A stretch of DNA of 64,000 nt. Origin: Bacteroidota bacterium (GTDB taxonomy: Bacteria; Bacteroidota; Bacteroidia; Flavobacteriales; Weeksellaceae). A program made the translations under genes and the position numbers. Shown here piece after piece: positions 44,662-52,462 of the stretch. Location of the stretch: NCBI GenBank assembly GCA_023457935.1, contig JAEXBA010000019.1, positions 1 through 64,000 on the forward strand, given 5' to 3'. Position 1 is the first letter of the stretch. Each line of letters begins with the position of its first letter. A model generated the notes under the pieces. That model was given only the letters and a program-made list of their open reading frames with translations. It did no database searches and had not been told where the DNA came from.

Positions 44662-45822
44662 ATGGAAGTATCAATATCGGATCAGTTGGTCTCAATACGC
44701 CGTCATCTTCATCAGATTCCTGAAATCGGGTATCAGGAAACCGAAACGTCAAAATACATCTGCGAACAGCTTGATCTTCTGGAAATTAGCTATCAAAAAG
44801 GATTTGCAGGAGGAACCGGTGTTTTGGCAGAAATTTCAAAGGGAAAAGGAAAAACAGTTTTACTTCGGGCAGATATCGACGCGCTGCCAATGCAGGAAAT
44901 TACCGGTCTGGAATTCGCTTCCAAAAATCAGGGTGTGATGCATGCCTGTGGACACGACATGCACACGACGATGCTTCTTGGGTCAATAATGAAGTTGAAA
45001 GATGCTGACTTTGAGGGAAAAGTTAAATTTATTTTTCAGCCGTCTGAAGAGGGAACCAACGGAGATAAGGAAAAAAAATCCGGCGGACAGAGGGTTGTAG
45101 AGGAAGGCGTTCTGGACGGTGTTGATTTTGCTTTGGCTTTACATGTAAATCCGCTTGCTCCGGTTGGGATGCTGAACTACACACCGGGAACCGCCCTTGC
45201 CTGCGCCGGAAATTTCACTATTGAAGTTTTCGGAAAATCCAGTCACGCCGGTGCGGCACCTCATCTTGCGATTGATGCGGTTTTGATAGGAACCGCGTTG
45301 GTTCAGGCGTTCCAGAGCATAGTCGCAAGAAATGTAGCCCCGAATGATGAGGGCGTGGTTTCTGTTTCATCTTTTCATGGCGGAACGGCACCAAATGTTA
45401 TTGCAGATTATGTGAAAATGACCGGTACACTCCGCGCAATGACCGACGAAAATTTTGAAATGATCTTGGGCAAAATCAAGCAGATAATAGACGGAATTTC
45501 AAAAGCTTATGGCGCGGAAATTAAGTTTACGCTCGACAGCCATTACCTGAGCGTTATCAACGATCCTGCTGTTCATGAAAGACTGGAATCTGTAGGAAAT
45601 TCAGTTTTTAAAATGGGTTTACATCCGATTCCGCCCACCTTGGGCGCCGAGGATTTTGCTTTTTACTCCAGAAAAGTGCCTTCAATGTTTTATTTTATCG
45701 GTGCGATGAGCGAGCAGAAAGGCGAATTTTTCCTTCACCATCCGAAAGTGATTTTCAATGAAGACTGTATGGTTTTGGGAAGCAAATTTTTGGCTAAATC
45801 GGCTCTGGAGCTTCTGAAATAA
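44662..45822 (+). CDS. M20 family amidohydrolase (N-acyl amino-acid/hippurate hydrolase-like)
   Basis: The 386-residue M20D metallopeptidase has the RRHLHQIPEIGYQE start, the LRADIDALPM metal Asp, ACGHDMHTTMLLG (Cys/His ligands), FQPSEEG catalytic Glu, a LHVNPLAP histidine and the HHPKVIFNED C-terminal ligand block. These enzymes cleave N-acyl amino acids or indole-3-acetyl-amino acid conjugates. A link to the window's GH3 gene, which could form such conjugates, is only speculation, since they are 6 kb apart. The gene begins 23 nt after the exporter. Confidence 0.9.
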   Translation: MEVSISDQLVSIRRHLHQIPEIGYQETETSKYICEQLDLLEISYQKGFAGGTGVLAEISKGKGKTVLLRADIDALPMQEITGLEFASKNQGVMHACGHDMHTTMLLGSIMKLKDADFEGKVKFIFQPSEEGTNGDKEKKSGGQRVVEEGVLDGVDFALALHVNPLAPVGMLNYTPGTALACAGNFTIEVFGKSSHAGAAPHLAIDAVLIGTALVQAFQSIVARNVAPNDEGVVSVSSFHGGTAPNVIADYVKMTGTLRAMTDENFEMILGKIKQIIDGISKAYGAEIKFTLDSHYLSVINDPAVHERLESVGNSVFKMGLHPIPPTLGAEDFAFYSRKVPSMFYFIGAMSEQKGEFFLHHPKVIFNEDCMVLGSKFLAKSALELLK

Positions 45823-45866
45823 GGAAAATCCAGGTTTCTCTATTCTCTACGGTTCATAAATAAAAA

Positions 45867-45900
45867 CTCCGGCTGCAAGCAAGCTACGGCCGGAGAAAAC
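45867..45900 (-). terminator. Terminator of the 58-residue membrane protein gene
   Basis: CTCCGGC and GCCGGAG pair around a 15-nt loop; on the minus strand GGAG is followed by TTTTTATTT. The T tract suits the minus-strand small gene better than the plus-strand amidohydrolase gene, although the hairpin may stop both. Confidence 0.75.
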
Positions 45901-45916
45901 TAATTATTGAGAACTG

Positions 45917-46093
45917 TTATTTTTGTGTATATATCATAAATGCGAAAAAAGCCAATGTAAGAGATAGTCCGCTATAAATCCATACTTTGGGATTGCTTGG
46001 AGAAAAACTGGTTATCATCAGCATATAAACCACAAGCAGGGAAGACAGTGCGAAAAAAGCAGCGGTTATTTTTTTTAAGTTCTTGGTTTTCAT
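45917..46093 (-). CDS. 58-residue two-helix membrane protein
   Basis: This small gene reads MKTKNLKKITAAFFALSSLL at the N-terminus and ends AFMIYTQK. A basic start is followed by helix 1 (about 10-29), a short polar loop with a Ser-Pro-Ser-Asn-Pro-Lys sequence, then helix 2 (about 39-55). ATG 46093 is the only candidate start, and a terminator hairpin follows its stop. No family was recognised. It is separated from the upstream small-protein operon by a terminator and so may have its own promoter, though no TAnnTTTG box is visible. Similar size and topology to the 59-residue gene at 46503 may be coincidence. Confidence 0.6.
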   Translation of the reverse strand: MKTKNLKKITAAFFALSSLLVVYMLMITSFSPSNPKVWIYSGLSLTLAFFAFMIYTQK

Positions 46094-46109
46094 AATATTG
46101 TTTTTTTAT

Positions 46110-46139
46110 GAAAAGTTCCGCCGCTTTTCACGGCGGAAC
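46110..46139 (-). terminator. Terminator closing the small-protein operon
   Basis: A perfect 9-bp GC-rich stem, GTTCCGCCG with CGGCGGAAC, encloses a 7-nt loop; TTTTCAT follows on the minus strand. It sits 2 nt after the stop of the 46142 gene. Confidence 0.8.
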
Positions 46140-46141
46140 AT

Positions 46142-46585
46142 TTAGTCATGGTTAATTGTCATCAGAGTATCCCCTGCAACGTTATATTCTCCTTTTTTAT
46201 AGATATCCTTGCTGGAAAGGAGAATCTCGTACGTGTAAATTCCTTTGGGTAAATCAAAGGTACATTCCTTTGTATCTTTCTGGATCACAAGCTCCTTTTT
46301 GATCTCTTCATCCTCAACTTTTCCGTTCAAGCGGACGGTAATTTTTTCGTCCATCTTATTCTTAAAGCAGAAGCTGTCGACTGATTTGGAATTGGAATTG
46401 GATTTGTCTCCAGGTCCTTTTAGGGCTTGATAACCCTGTATTAATAGGTTTCCGATTAAAATTCCACGGTCAAGATCCGATATTTGGTTAACCTGCGCTT
46501 TGCTAAATGTTACTGCTGTACATGCAACAAAAAAGAGCGACACTTGACACGCCGAGAAGCGCAAGTCCACCAATTGTGTTGTCAT
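46142..46585 (-). CDS. Unrecognised secreted protein
   Basis: No family was recognised. The frame encodes a hydrophobic, signal-like stretch (VSLFFVACTAVTFSKAQ) directly before VNQISDLDRG, then a mature part with Ser/Asn/Lys-rich linker and an Ig-like beta pattern (KITVRLNGKVEDEEIKKELVIQKDTKECTFDLPKGIYTYEILLSSK). The start is uncertain: ATG 46585 gives 147 residues, while the TTG at 46564 would give a more compact signal peptide. About 80 bases of the 5' part overlap the end of the 59-residue gene in another frame. It is last in the minus-strand operon and is followed by a strong terminator. Confidence 0.5.
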   Translation of the reverse strand: MTTQLVDLRFSACQVSLFFVACTAVTFSKAQVNQISDLDRGILIGNLLIQGYQALKGPGDKSNSNSKSVDSFCFKNKMDEKITVRLNGKVEDEEIKKELVIQKDTKECTFDLPKGIYTYEILLSSKDIYKKGEYNVAGDTLMTINHD

Positions 46586-46682
46586 TCCAAGTCCCGTTAA
46601 AATTTTCTGTGAGAAACCAGGCAGAAGCCCATACTGCAAATAGCAGTGGTATTACTCCGAAAATGTTTAGGATTGCTTTCAT
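46503..46682 (-). CDS. 59-residue two-helix membrane protein
   Basis: The frame encodes MKAILNIFGVIPLLFAVWAS at the start, a polar loop (TENFNGTWNDNTIG) and a second helix (GLALLGVSSVALFCC), ending MYSSNI. Both helices and the Lys2 start look like a genuine small membrane protein. It overlaps the signal-peptide region of the next gene in a different frame, so ribosomes could reinitiate there. No family was recognised, and no Shine-Dalgarno site is apparent. It lies 25 nt after the 16-codon frame. Confidence 0.55.
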   Translation of the reverse strand: MKAILNIFGVIPLLFAVWASAWFLTENFNGTWNDNTIGGLALLGVSSVALFCCMYSSNI

Positions 46683-46707
46683 GATTTTTGGTTTTAAGAG
46701 TTAGTAT

Positions 46708-46758
46708 TTAATGAAAAAATTCTGTGGTGTAGAGTGTCGTGATTAAAGCTTTGTTCAT
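46708..46758 (-). CDS. Possible 16-residue peptide gene
   Basis: The frame reads MNKALITTLYTTEFFH then TAA. It would be too short to notice alone, but its ATG lies exactly 3 nt after the stop of the 89-residue gene, the same spacing as the preceding junction in this operon. It could be a leader peptide, a small secreted peptide, or chance. No homologue is known to me. Confidence 0.3.
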   Translation of the reverse strand: MNKALITTLYTTEFFH

Positions 46759-46761
46759 AAT

Positions 46762-47031
46762 TTAAATTTTATTCTGATTTTGCGCAATTTTTTTGAAGTA
46801 GAAGAAGAATAATAATGTTATTATCACGAAAAAAGGCATCCCTTGAAACGATAGTATCGTACTTACTTTATGATCATTTATTAAAAAAATAAAATCTTTA
46901 TACTCTATCGAAAAAGACTTACTCTTATCCATTTCTAAAAAAGCGCTATAGAACTGTAACAATGCAAGGAATAAGAACAGTAATAGTGAACATATTACTG
47001 ATTTTACAATGAAAATAATATTACTATTCAT
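46762..47031 (-). CDS. 89-residue membrane protein of unknown function
   Basis: The protein has two predicted membrane helices: about 7-28 (FIVKSVICSLLLFLFLALLQF) and 64-80 (MPFFVIITLLFFFYF). A charged loop of about 35 residues (EMDKSKSFSIEYKDF) lies between them and a basic C-terminus KKIAQNQNKI follows. No family was recognised. Its start lies 3 nt after the stop of the upstream secreted-protein gene, indicating one transcript and probably coupled translation. The loop between helices may face the periplasm. Composition is more AT-rich than in the surrounding housekeeping genes. Confidence 0.6.
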   Translation of the reverse strand: MNSNIIFIVKSVICSLLLFLFLALLQFYSAFLEMDKSKSFSIEYKDFIFLINDHKVSTILSFQGMPFFVIITLLFFFYFKKIAQNQNKI

Positions 47032-47034
47032 AAT

Positions 47035-47691
47035 TTATTTACTTACAATTAAACCAATGCCATTGGATCTAACTTCGTTTACTGTCGTAATTGTCATATA
47101 ATCAACATAGATTTCTTTGCCGTCAACAATAATTGGCACACCACTCGACATCTTGCTATTAAGACAAGTACAATTAAATTCCACTGTGGTCGTATGCTTA
47201 GGTGGGTTTCCAGAAGTGTAGGTATATTTCACTTTAACGCAGCATAAACCAACAGCAACTAAAACAGGCCAAATTTTCTTTTTATTGGAGAGAGTCTTGC
47301 TATAAATTAGCTGTGGTTTTGAGTAAAAAAACTCGATACCTAAGTCAATTATATTAGGACCGCGACTATTAATTTTAGAACTTTTTATTACTTTGCCATC
47401 TTTATAAAATTGGAAAATCATTTCCCCTGAGTTTGATTCTATTGGTTCGATTATTAAACCATTATCGGTTTTTTCAAACTTAACGACTTTATCATTATTA
47501 TTTTCTGCAAAAAAATTAAAATAATAAGGAACATTTTTCTCTGCAGATTCCAAATTCCACTCGTTTTCAAGATGTTCCTTACCAAAAATTTTTGTGGGTT
47601 GTTCATCTTTAGGAAAATCTAGAGTTTGCCCAAAAGCAAAGCTTCCGATCAGTACCATTAATACACTAAATAGTTTTAATAAATTTTTCAT
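47035..47691 (-). CDS. Secreted protein of unknown function with Cys-rich C-terminal half
   Basis: The 218-residue protein has a clear signal peptide (MKNLLKLFSVLMVLIGSFAFGQ, cleavage near 22). The mature N-terminal half is acidic and beta-rich (ENEWNLESAEKNVPYYFNFF). The C-terminal half contains a hydrophobic patch WPVLVAVGLCCVKVKYTY and a CTC pair (EFNCTCLNSK), four cysteines in all, ending in VNEVRSNGIGLIVSK. No domain was recognised. ATG 47691 is preferred over an earlier codon giving a basic extension. It is the first gene of the minus-strand small-protein operon and is divergent from the truncated TPR/AraC-type regulator. Confidence 0.6.
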   Translation of the reverse strand: MKNLLKLFSVLMVLIGSFAFGQTLDFPKDEQPTKIFGKEHLENEWNLESAEKNVPYYFNFFAENNNDKVVKFEKTDNGLIIEPIESNSGEMIFQFYKDGKVIKSSKINSRGPNIIDLGIEFFYSKPQLIYSKTLSNKKKIWPVLVAVGLCCVKVKYTYTSGNPPKHTTTVEFNCTCLNSKMSSGVPIIVDGKEIYVDYMTITTVNEVRSNGIGLIVSK

Positions 47692-47812
47692 GGTTATTTT
47701 TTGTCTTCTCAAAAATTAATTTTTTGTTTGTTAATGAGCATCCGGGCGAGAGAAGCACTTGTTTTTTTAACCCGTTGGCTTTTTTGGTTTTTGTTTTTTT
47801 GCTGTTTTACAG

Positions 47813-49405
47813 ATTTTAGCCGCTGTTACCGCTATCAGGAATAAGGACAATCGCCTGATTGCTCTAGCCTATCAATCGAGCGGTGTGGTATTAGTGGAAA
47901 CGTACGATTATTCAAAAGCGCTTGAGCACCTACTGTTATCCTTAGAGTATTTTGAGAAGAACGAAAGCAAAGAATGGGTTAATGTATCAAACAACTATAT
48001 TGGGATCATAAAAATGTCATCAGGAGATTATATCGGAGCACAAAGAATTTTTGATGAGACCTATAAATATTACAAGTGGAAGATTGAAACGAAAAATACC
48101 ATATCGAACAACAACCGACTGCTTAGTTCTACTGTTCTGTTAGCGCAAGCAGAAGCGTACCTTCAGAAATTTGATGAAAGCTCCAAGCTGTTAACACAGG
48201 CACAATTGTTAATTGATAAAAACCCGAACCTAAACAGGGGAAAAGACAAATATTACACTGCATTAGGAATAGTTAATCTTCAACAGCATAAATTTTCTCA
48301 AGCAATCCAAAGTTTTAAAAACTCGCTCAGAGAGTCTGCTGATCCAAAAGACAACATTAAAACAAATTTTTATCTAGCTGTCTCATACTGGAAAAACAAT
48401 CAGCATGAAAATGCATTTTCCTACTTTAAAACTGTTGAGAATAAGTTTACCGAAACTTCCAATATGCCTGTAGAGTTTCGTTCAATGTTTGAGTTTTTCA
48501 TAGAATATTATAAAAATAAGGGTGATCGGGAAAAACAACTGGAATATGTAGATAAACTTCTTAATTATGACAAGTCATATAATGTAGAGCAGAAAAATAT
48601 TGATTCCAGAATACAGACAGATTACGATGAAAAAAAACTGCTCCAGGAAAAAGAAAAGATTGAAAATAAGAGAATCAAAGAAAGGTGGGCTTTTTCTGCA
48701 GCAGTTATTCTATTGATAATAGGAATTGTTTTCTATTCTATTTATCGCCGCAGAAAAATGCGCGAACAAAGAAGTGAAAATATATCACAGAACCCGAACA
48801 GTAGTTCACTTTTACAAGATAGTACGCAAAATGAAACTGCAGAAAAACATAAAGTTCCAGAAAACGATAACAATTTTACTGAATCAGACCTTATCAACAC
48901 AGTGAAAATCATTGATAATGAGGCAGAGAACAGCAATTTGGAAAATCCGAAATCAAATGATGATATTGCTAATGTTCCGCTGCCACAAAATACAGTTTTG
49001 AAAGAAATAGATTATGAAGCCTATCTGCCAATCAATAAGCCAACAGTAAAGCATATTCTTAAAAACTTGGAAAGCTTTGAAAAAAACAAAAAATTTCTTA
49101 GAAAGAATATCCGGCTGGTTGATATCGCAAGCGAATTCAGCACCAACGAAAAATATCTAGCACGAGCTATCAAAGTAAAAACGGGAAAAATATTCAACCA
49201 TTATATCAATGACCTTAGGCTGGCACACTTAAAAGACCTCATCAATGAAGACCCTTCCACAACACAAAAAAAAGTGAAGGACATCTCCAATTATTTAGGC
49301 TACTCTTCACCGGAAGCTTTTACTGCGATTTTCCGCGAAAGATTTGGAGTTCCGCCATCGGTCTATTTTAAAGAGGAAACAAATCAAAATGATGATTCCC
49401 AGTAG
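47813..49405 (+). pseudogene. 5'-truncated TPR/AraC-type membrane regulator
   Basis: From GTG 47885 the frame encodes about 506 residues: TPR repeats, one membrane helix (about 270-288, WAFSAAVILLIIGIVFYSIYRR), a polar linker and a C-terminal AraC-type helix-turn-helix (IRLVDIASEFSTNEKYLARAIK ... DISNYLGYSSPEAFTAIFRERFG). This architecture is a common flavobacterial regulator type that normally starts with a signal peptide and more TPRs. TPR-like sequence (AIRNKDNRLIALAYQSSG) continues upstream of the GTG in the same frame but with no start codon before a stop at 47768, so the 5' end looks deleted, with a junction near 47800-47815. It could still be translated from the GTG. A terminator follows at 49423. 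Confidence 0.6.
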
Positions 49406-49422
49406 TTTATAATGAATTAAAC

Positions 49423-49452
49423 AAAAAATCCCGAAACAGTTTCGGGATTTAT
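49423..49452. terminator. Bidirectional terminator between AraC-type and TPR genes
   Basis: AAATCCCGAAAC pairs perfectly with GTTTCGGGATTT around a single A, flanked by A-runs upstream and T-rich sequence downstream. It separates two converging genes. Confidence 0.85.
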
Positions 49453-49453
49453 C

Positions 49454-50824
49454 TTATTTTTTCTTTGCTTTTACATTTTTCGCTTTATCCTTTATAAAAG
49501 GGTATTTCTGCTGCATATCTTCAAGCATTTCGGGATTAAGCTCCATTGCTTTCTGAAGGTTCTCTAAGCTTTCATTTTCCATCTTTAAATGATGGTAGCT
49601 GTTGCTGAGCTGAAAATAAAGTTCGGCGCGTGGATGCACTTTCAACGCTTCATTCAGAATGGTGATGGCATCTTCATATTCGCCAATCAGCATCATCACT
49701 TCTGTGTATGCATACCAGTTGTAAAAACGGTTTGGCTCTGCTTTCACGAGTTTTTTCAGACAGGCAAGACTTTCTTCATATTTTCCCGAAGAAATGTACA
49801 GAAACGCCAGCCGCTTCTGATAATCCAGATTGTTGTCGTTAAGCAGTGTGGCTTCTTTGGCAAAATGAAGGGCTTCCTTCATGCCGCCCATTTCTTCATA
49901 AATAAAGCTCTGCTCCATCATCGACATATAGAACTGCGGATCCTCAATCAGAGATTTCTGAAAAGAATTCAGTGCCGGAATCAGCTGATTGAGTTCACGA
50001 TAACACAACCCGATTTTATAAAACGTGAAGCTTTTGGTATATTCCAGCGCAAGCATTTCTTCGTAAACCTCAATTGCTTTTTCCCACTGTTTCTGTGCTT
50101 CTAAACACGCTCCTTTATTGGCATAAACGCCAACGGAATTGGAGTTGATAGCCAAAAGATAATCAAAACCTCTTATCGCTTCTTCGTAATTTTTACGGTT
50201 GAAGTAAAACTGGCCGTACTCGTACCAAGCCGTTTCTGAAAACGGAAACTCGTCGAGATACTGATTCAGAAACTCAATGGCTTCTTCCGGTTTGTTCAGG
50301 TCGTTAAAACACAGCATACTGTTTTCCAGTGCGTATTCGTCCTGTGGGTCTGCTTTCAGGGCAAGTTTGTAGTGTTTCAGTGCGTCAAAAGGATCGCCAA
50401 GATTCACCAGTTCATCCGCAATGAAATTATGGAGAAAATTCTCCTCTTCTTCCATTTTGAGTGCTTTTTCACAAAAATCAATCGCTCTTCTCGGGTTTCC
50501 GAGGTTTGAATAGTATTTTGCGCAGCACACCAGAAAATCAAGGTTTTCCTGCGAGGATTCCTTCAGCTCGTCAATAAGGTTTTTGGCCTGACTGTAATCT
50601 TCAAGTTCAAGCAAAACCTCCAGTTTTTTAACTTTTATTTCCTGGGAATTAGGGTGCAGTTTCAGTCCGAAACTTACGGCCTGTTCTGCGTAGGAAATGT
50701 CACCAAGTTCAAGATAGTAAATAATGATGTCTTCCAGTTCTTCGGTATCGAAGTAGTATTCCTCATTATTCTCAATCATCTGCTCGAATTTTGCAGCGAG
50801 CTCATTTTCAAAAAATTCTTCCAA
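49454..50824 (-). CDS. Tetratricopeptide-repeat protein
   Basis: The 456-residue protein is almost entirely TPR. About eleven 34-residue repeats are visible, for example FDALKHYKLALKADPQDEYAL, YEEAIRGFDYLLAINSNSVGVY and YEDAITILNEALKVHPRAELY, ending with a basic NVKAKKK tail. It has no signal peptide, so it is cytosolic and probably a protein-interaction scaffold. The start is TTG 50824; an internal ATG 15 codons later (MIENNEEYYF) is the alternative, and the first is kept because the preceding helix EEFFENELAAKFEQ looks genuine. It is convergent with the regulator gene and shares its terminator. Confidence 0.85.
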   Translation of the reverse strand: MEEFFENELAAKFEQMIENNEEYYFDTEELEDIIIYYLELGDISYAEQAVSFGLKLHPNSQEIKVKKLEVLLELEDYSQAKNLIDELKESSQENLDFLVCCAKYYSNLGNPRRAIDFCEKALKMEEEENFLHNFIADELVNLGDPFDALKHYKLALKADPQDEYALENSMLCFNDLNKPEEAIEFLNQYLDEFPFSETAWYEYGQFYFNRKNYEEAIRGFDYLLAINSNSVGVYANKGACLEAQKQWEKAIEVYEEMLALEYTKSFTFYKIGLCYRELNQLIPALNSFQKSLIEDPQFYMSMMEQSFIYEEMGGMKEALHFAKEATLLNDNNLDYQKRLAFLYISSGKYEESLACLKKLVKAEPNRFYNWYAYTEVMMLIGEYEDAITILNEALKVHPRAELYFQLSNSYHHLKMENESLENLQKAMELNPEMLEDMQQKYPFIKDKAKNVKAKKK

Positions 50825-50953
50825 TCGTTATCTCTCCGTCTTTTCAAAATCTGAAATTAGCTTGCAGGCTTTGAAAAACTTCATATTTATTATTAAGTAT
50901 TCCTAAATTAAGAATTCTGATGTAATTAAATCAATTTTTGTGCAAAACTTTTT

Positions 50954-52336
50954 TCAGATCAGACTTCTGATTTTAGCAATAATACTGTCACCAAGTGTAT
51001 CCGCTTCCTCCTGAGATTTCGCTTCTGTATAAATCCTGATGATCGGTTCTGTATTTGATTTTCTGAGATGAACCCAGTTTTCGGCAAAGTCAATTTTTAC
51101 ACCGTCAACAGTAGAAACCTCTTCATTTTGATATTCATTCTGCATTTTGGTTAAAAGGGCGTCAACGTCTATTTCCGGTGTAAGTTCAATTTTCTTTTTG
51201 CCCATGAAATAAGCAGGATAACCGGCACGAAGTTCGGAAACCGTCTTGTTTTCTTTCGCTAAATGCGTCAGAAACAGAGCGATTCCAACCAATGAATCTC
51301 TTCCGTAATGAAGGTCAGGGTAAATGATTCCGCCGTTTCCTTCACCACCGATAACTGCATTTTTCTCTTTCATTAAATTCACCACATTCACCTCTCCTAC
51401 AGCACTTGCGAAATATTCTGAATTGTGGTTTTTAGCAACATCTCTCAAAGCACGGCTTGAAGAAAGGTTTGAAATGGCTACTCCGTTTTTATGTTTCAAA
51501 AGATAATCTGCAACGGCAACCAAAGTGTATTCTTCGCCAAACATTTCACCTTTTTCATCGATTAAAGCCAGTCTGTCCACATCAGGATCTACAACGATTC
51601 CCAAGTCTGCATTCTCTTTCTTAACGAGTTCGCAGATGTCGGTTAAATGTTCTTTCAAAGGCTCAGGATTGTGCGGAAACTGTCCGTTTGGTTCGCAGTA
51701 AAGCTTTACAACTTCGCAGCCCAGTTTTTCCAAAAGCGGTGGTAAAGAAATTCCGCCTGTTGAGTTTACAGCATCCAAAACCACTTTGAATTTTTTCTCC
51801 TTAATTGCTTCTGCATCTACCATTGGTAAATCCAGAATTTTTTGAATATGAATGTCAAACGCATCATCACGGGTTTCGTATTTACCCAAATTGTCCACCT
51901 CAGCGTAATTGAAATCTTCACTTTCTGCCAATGCCAACACATCAGCACCGTTTTCAGCATTGATGAATTCTCCTTTTTCGTTCAGAAGTTTCAGAGCATT
52001 CCACTGTTTTGGATTGTGGGAAGCGGTTAAGATAATGCCTCCGTCAGCATTGAGTTCCGGAACCATTACCTCAACGGTTGGTGTTGTAGAAAGTCCTAAA
52101 TCCACCACATTTATTCCTAATCCCTGCAAAGTAGCAGTAACTAGTGAGGAAACCATCTGTCCGGAAATTCTCGCATCGCGGCCGATAACAAGAGTGAGAT
52201 CTTTTTTACTTTTATTGTTCTGCAGCCAGGTTCCGAAAGCGGATGCGAATTTTACCACATCAAGCGGCGTTAAGTTATCGTCTACTTTTCCGCCTATTGT
52301 TCCGCGTATTCCGGATATACTTTTGATTAATGACAT
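50954..52336 (-). CDS. glmM: Phosphoglucosamine mutase
   Basis: GlmM converts glucosamine-6-phosphate to glucosamine-1-phosphate on the route to UDP-GlcNAc for peptidoglycan and lipid A. The 460-residue alpha-phosphohexomutase has the phosphoserine loop TASHNPKQWN with Ser106, the metal loop DPDVDRLAL, the sugar loop GEGNGG and the phosphate-binding RKSNTEPIIRIY near the end. Bacteroidota enzymes of this type are often annotated as phosphoglucosamine mutase; a phosphomannomutase activity is the alternative. It is monocistronic with a -7 box 31 nt upstream. Confidence 0.9.
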   Translation of the reverse strand: MSLIKSISGIRGTIGGKVDDNLTPLDVVKFASAFGTWLQNNKSKKDLTLVIGRDARISGQMVSSLVTATLQGLGINVVDLGLSTTPTVEVMVPELNADGGIILTASHNPKQWNALKLLNEKGEFINAENGADVLALAESEDFNYAEVDNLGKYETRDDAFDIHIQKILDLPMVDAEAIKEKKFKVVLDAVNSTGGISLPPLLEKLGCEVVKLYCEPNGQFPHNPEPLKEHLTDICELVKKENADLGIVVDPDVDRLALIDEKGEMFGEEYTLVAVADYLLKHKNGVAISNLSSSRALRDVAKNHNSEYFASAVGEVNVVNLMKEKNAVIGGEGNGGIIYPDLHYGRDSLVGIALFLTHLAKENKTVSELRAGYPAYFMGKKKIELTPEIDVDALLTKMQNEYQNEEVSTVDGVKIDFAENWVHLRKSNTEPIIRIYTEAKSQEEADTLGDSIIAKIRSLI

Positions 52337-52367
52337 AGTCTTAAGCTTATTTAAAAATAAATTTCTG

Positions 52368-52375
52368 CAAATTTA
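52368..52375 (-). promoter_or_regulatory. Putative -7 element of glmM
   Basis: On the minus strand this reads TAAATTTG, 31 nt before the ATG at 52336. Confidence 0.55.
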
Positions 52376-52411
52376 CGAAAAATGAAACCGGGCGAAAATT
52401 AAAATCGATTA

Positions 52412-52440
52412 ACAAAAAAAACCCGGCATAAAACCGGGTT
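52412..52440 (-). terminator. Terminator after the outer-membrane barrel gene
   Basis: AACCCGG pairs with CCGGGTT around a 7-nt loop; an eight-T tract follows on the minus strand, 22 nt after the barrel gene's stop. Confidence 0.85.
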
Positions 52441-52462
52441 GATTATTTAGATTTTGAAATTC

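Noticed and set aside
45823..49405. The accessory stretch as an integrated mobile element.
   Set aside because: No integrase, transposase, flanking direct repeat or tRNA attachment site was found, so only a possible truncation junction is claimed.
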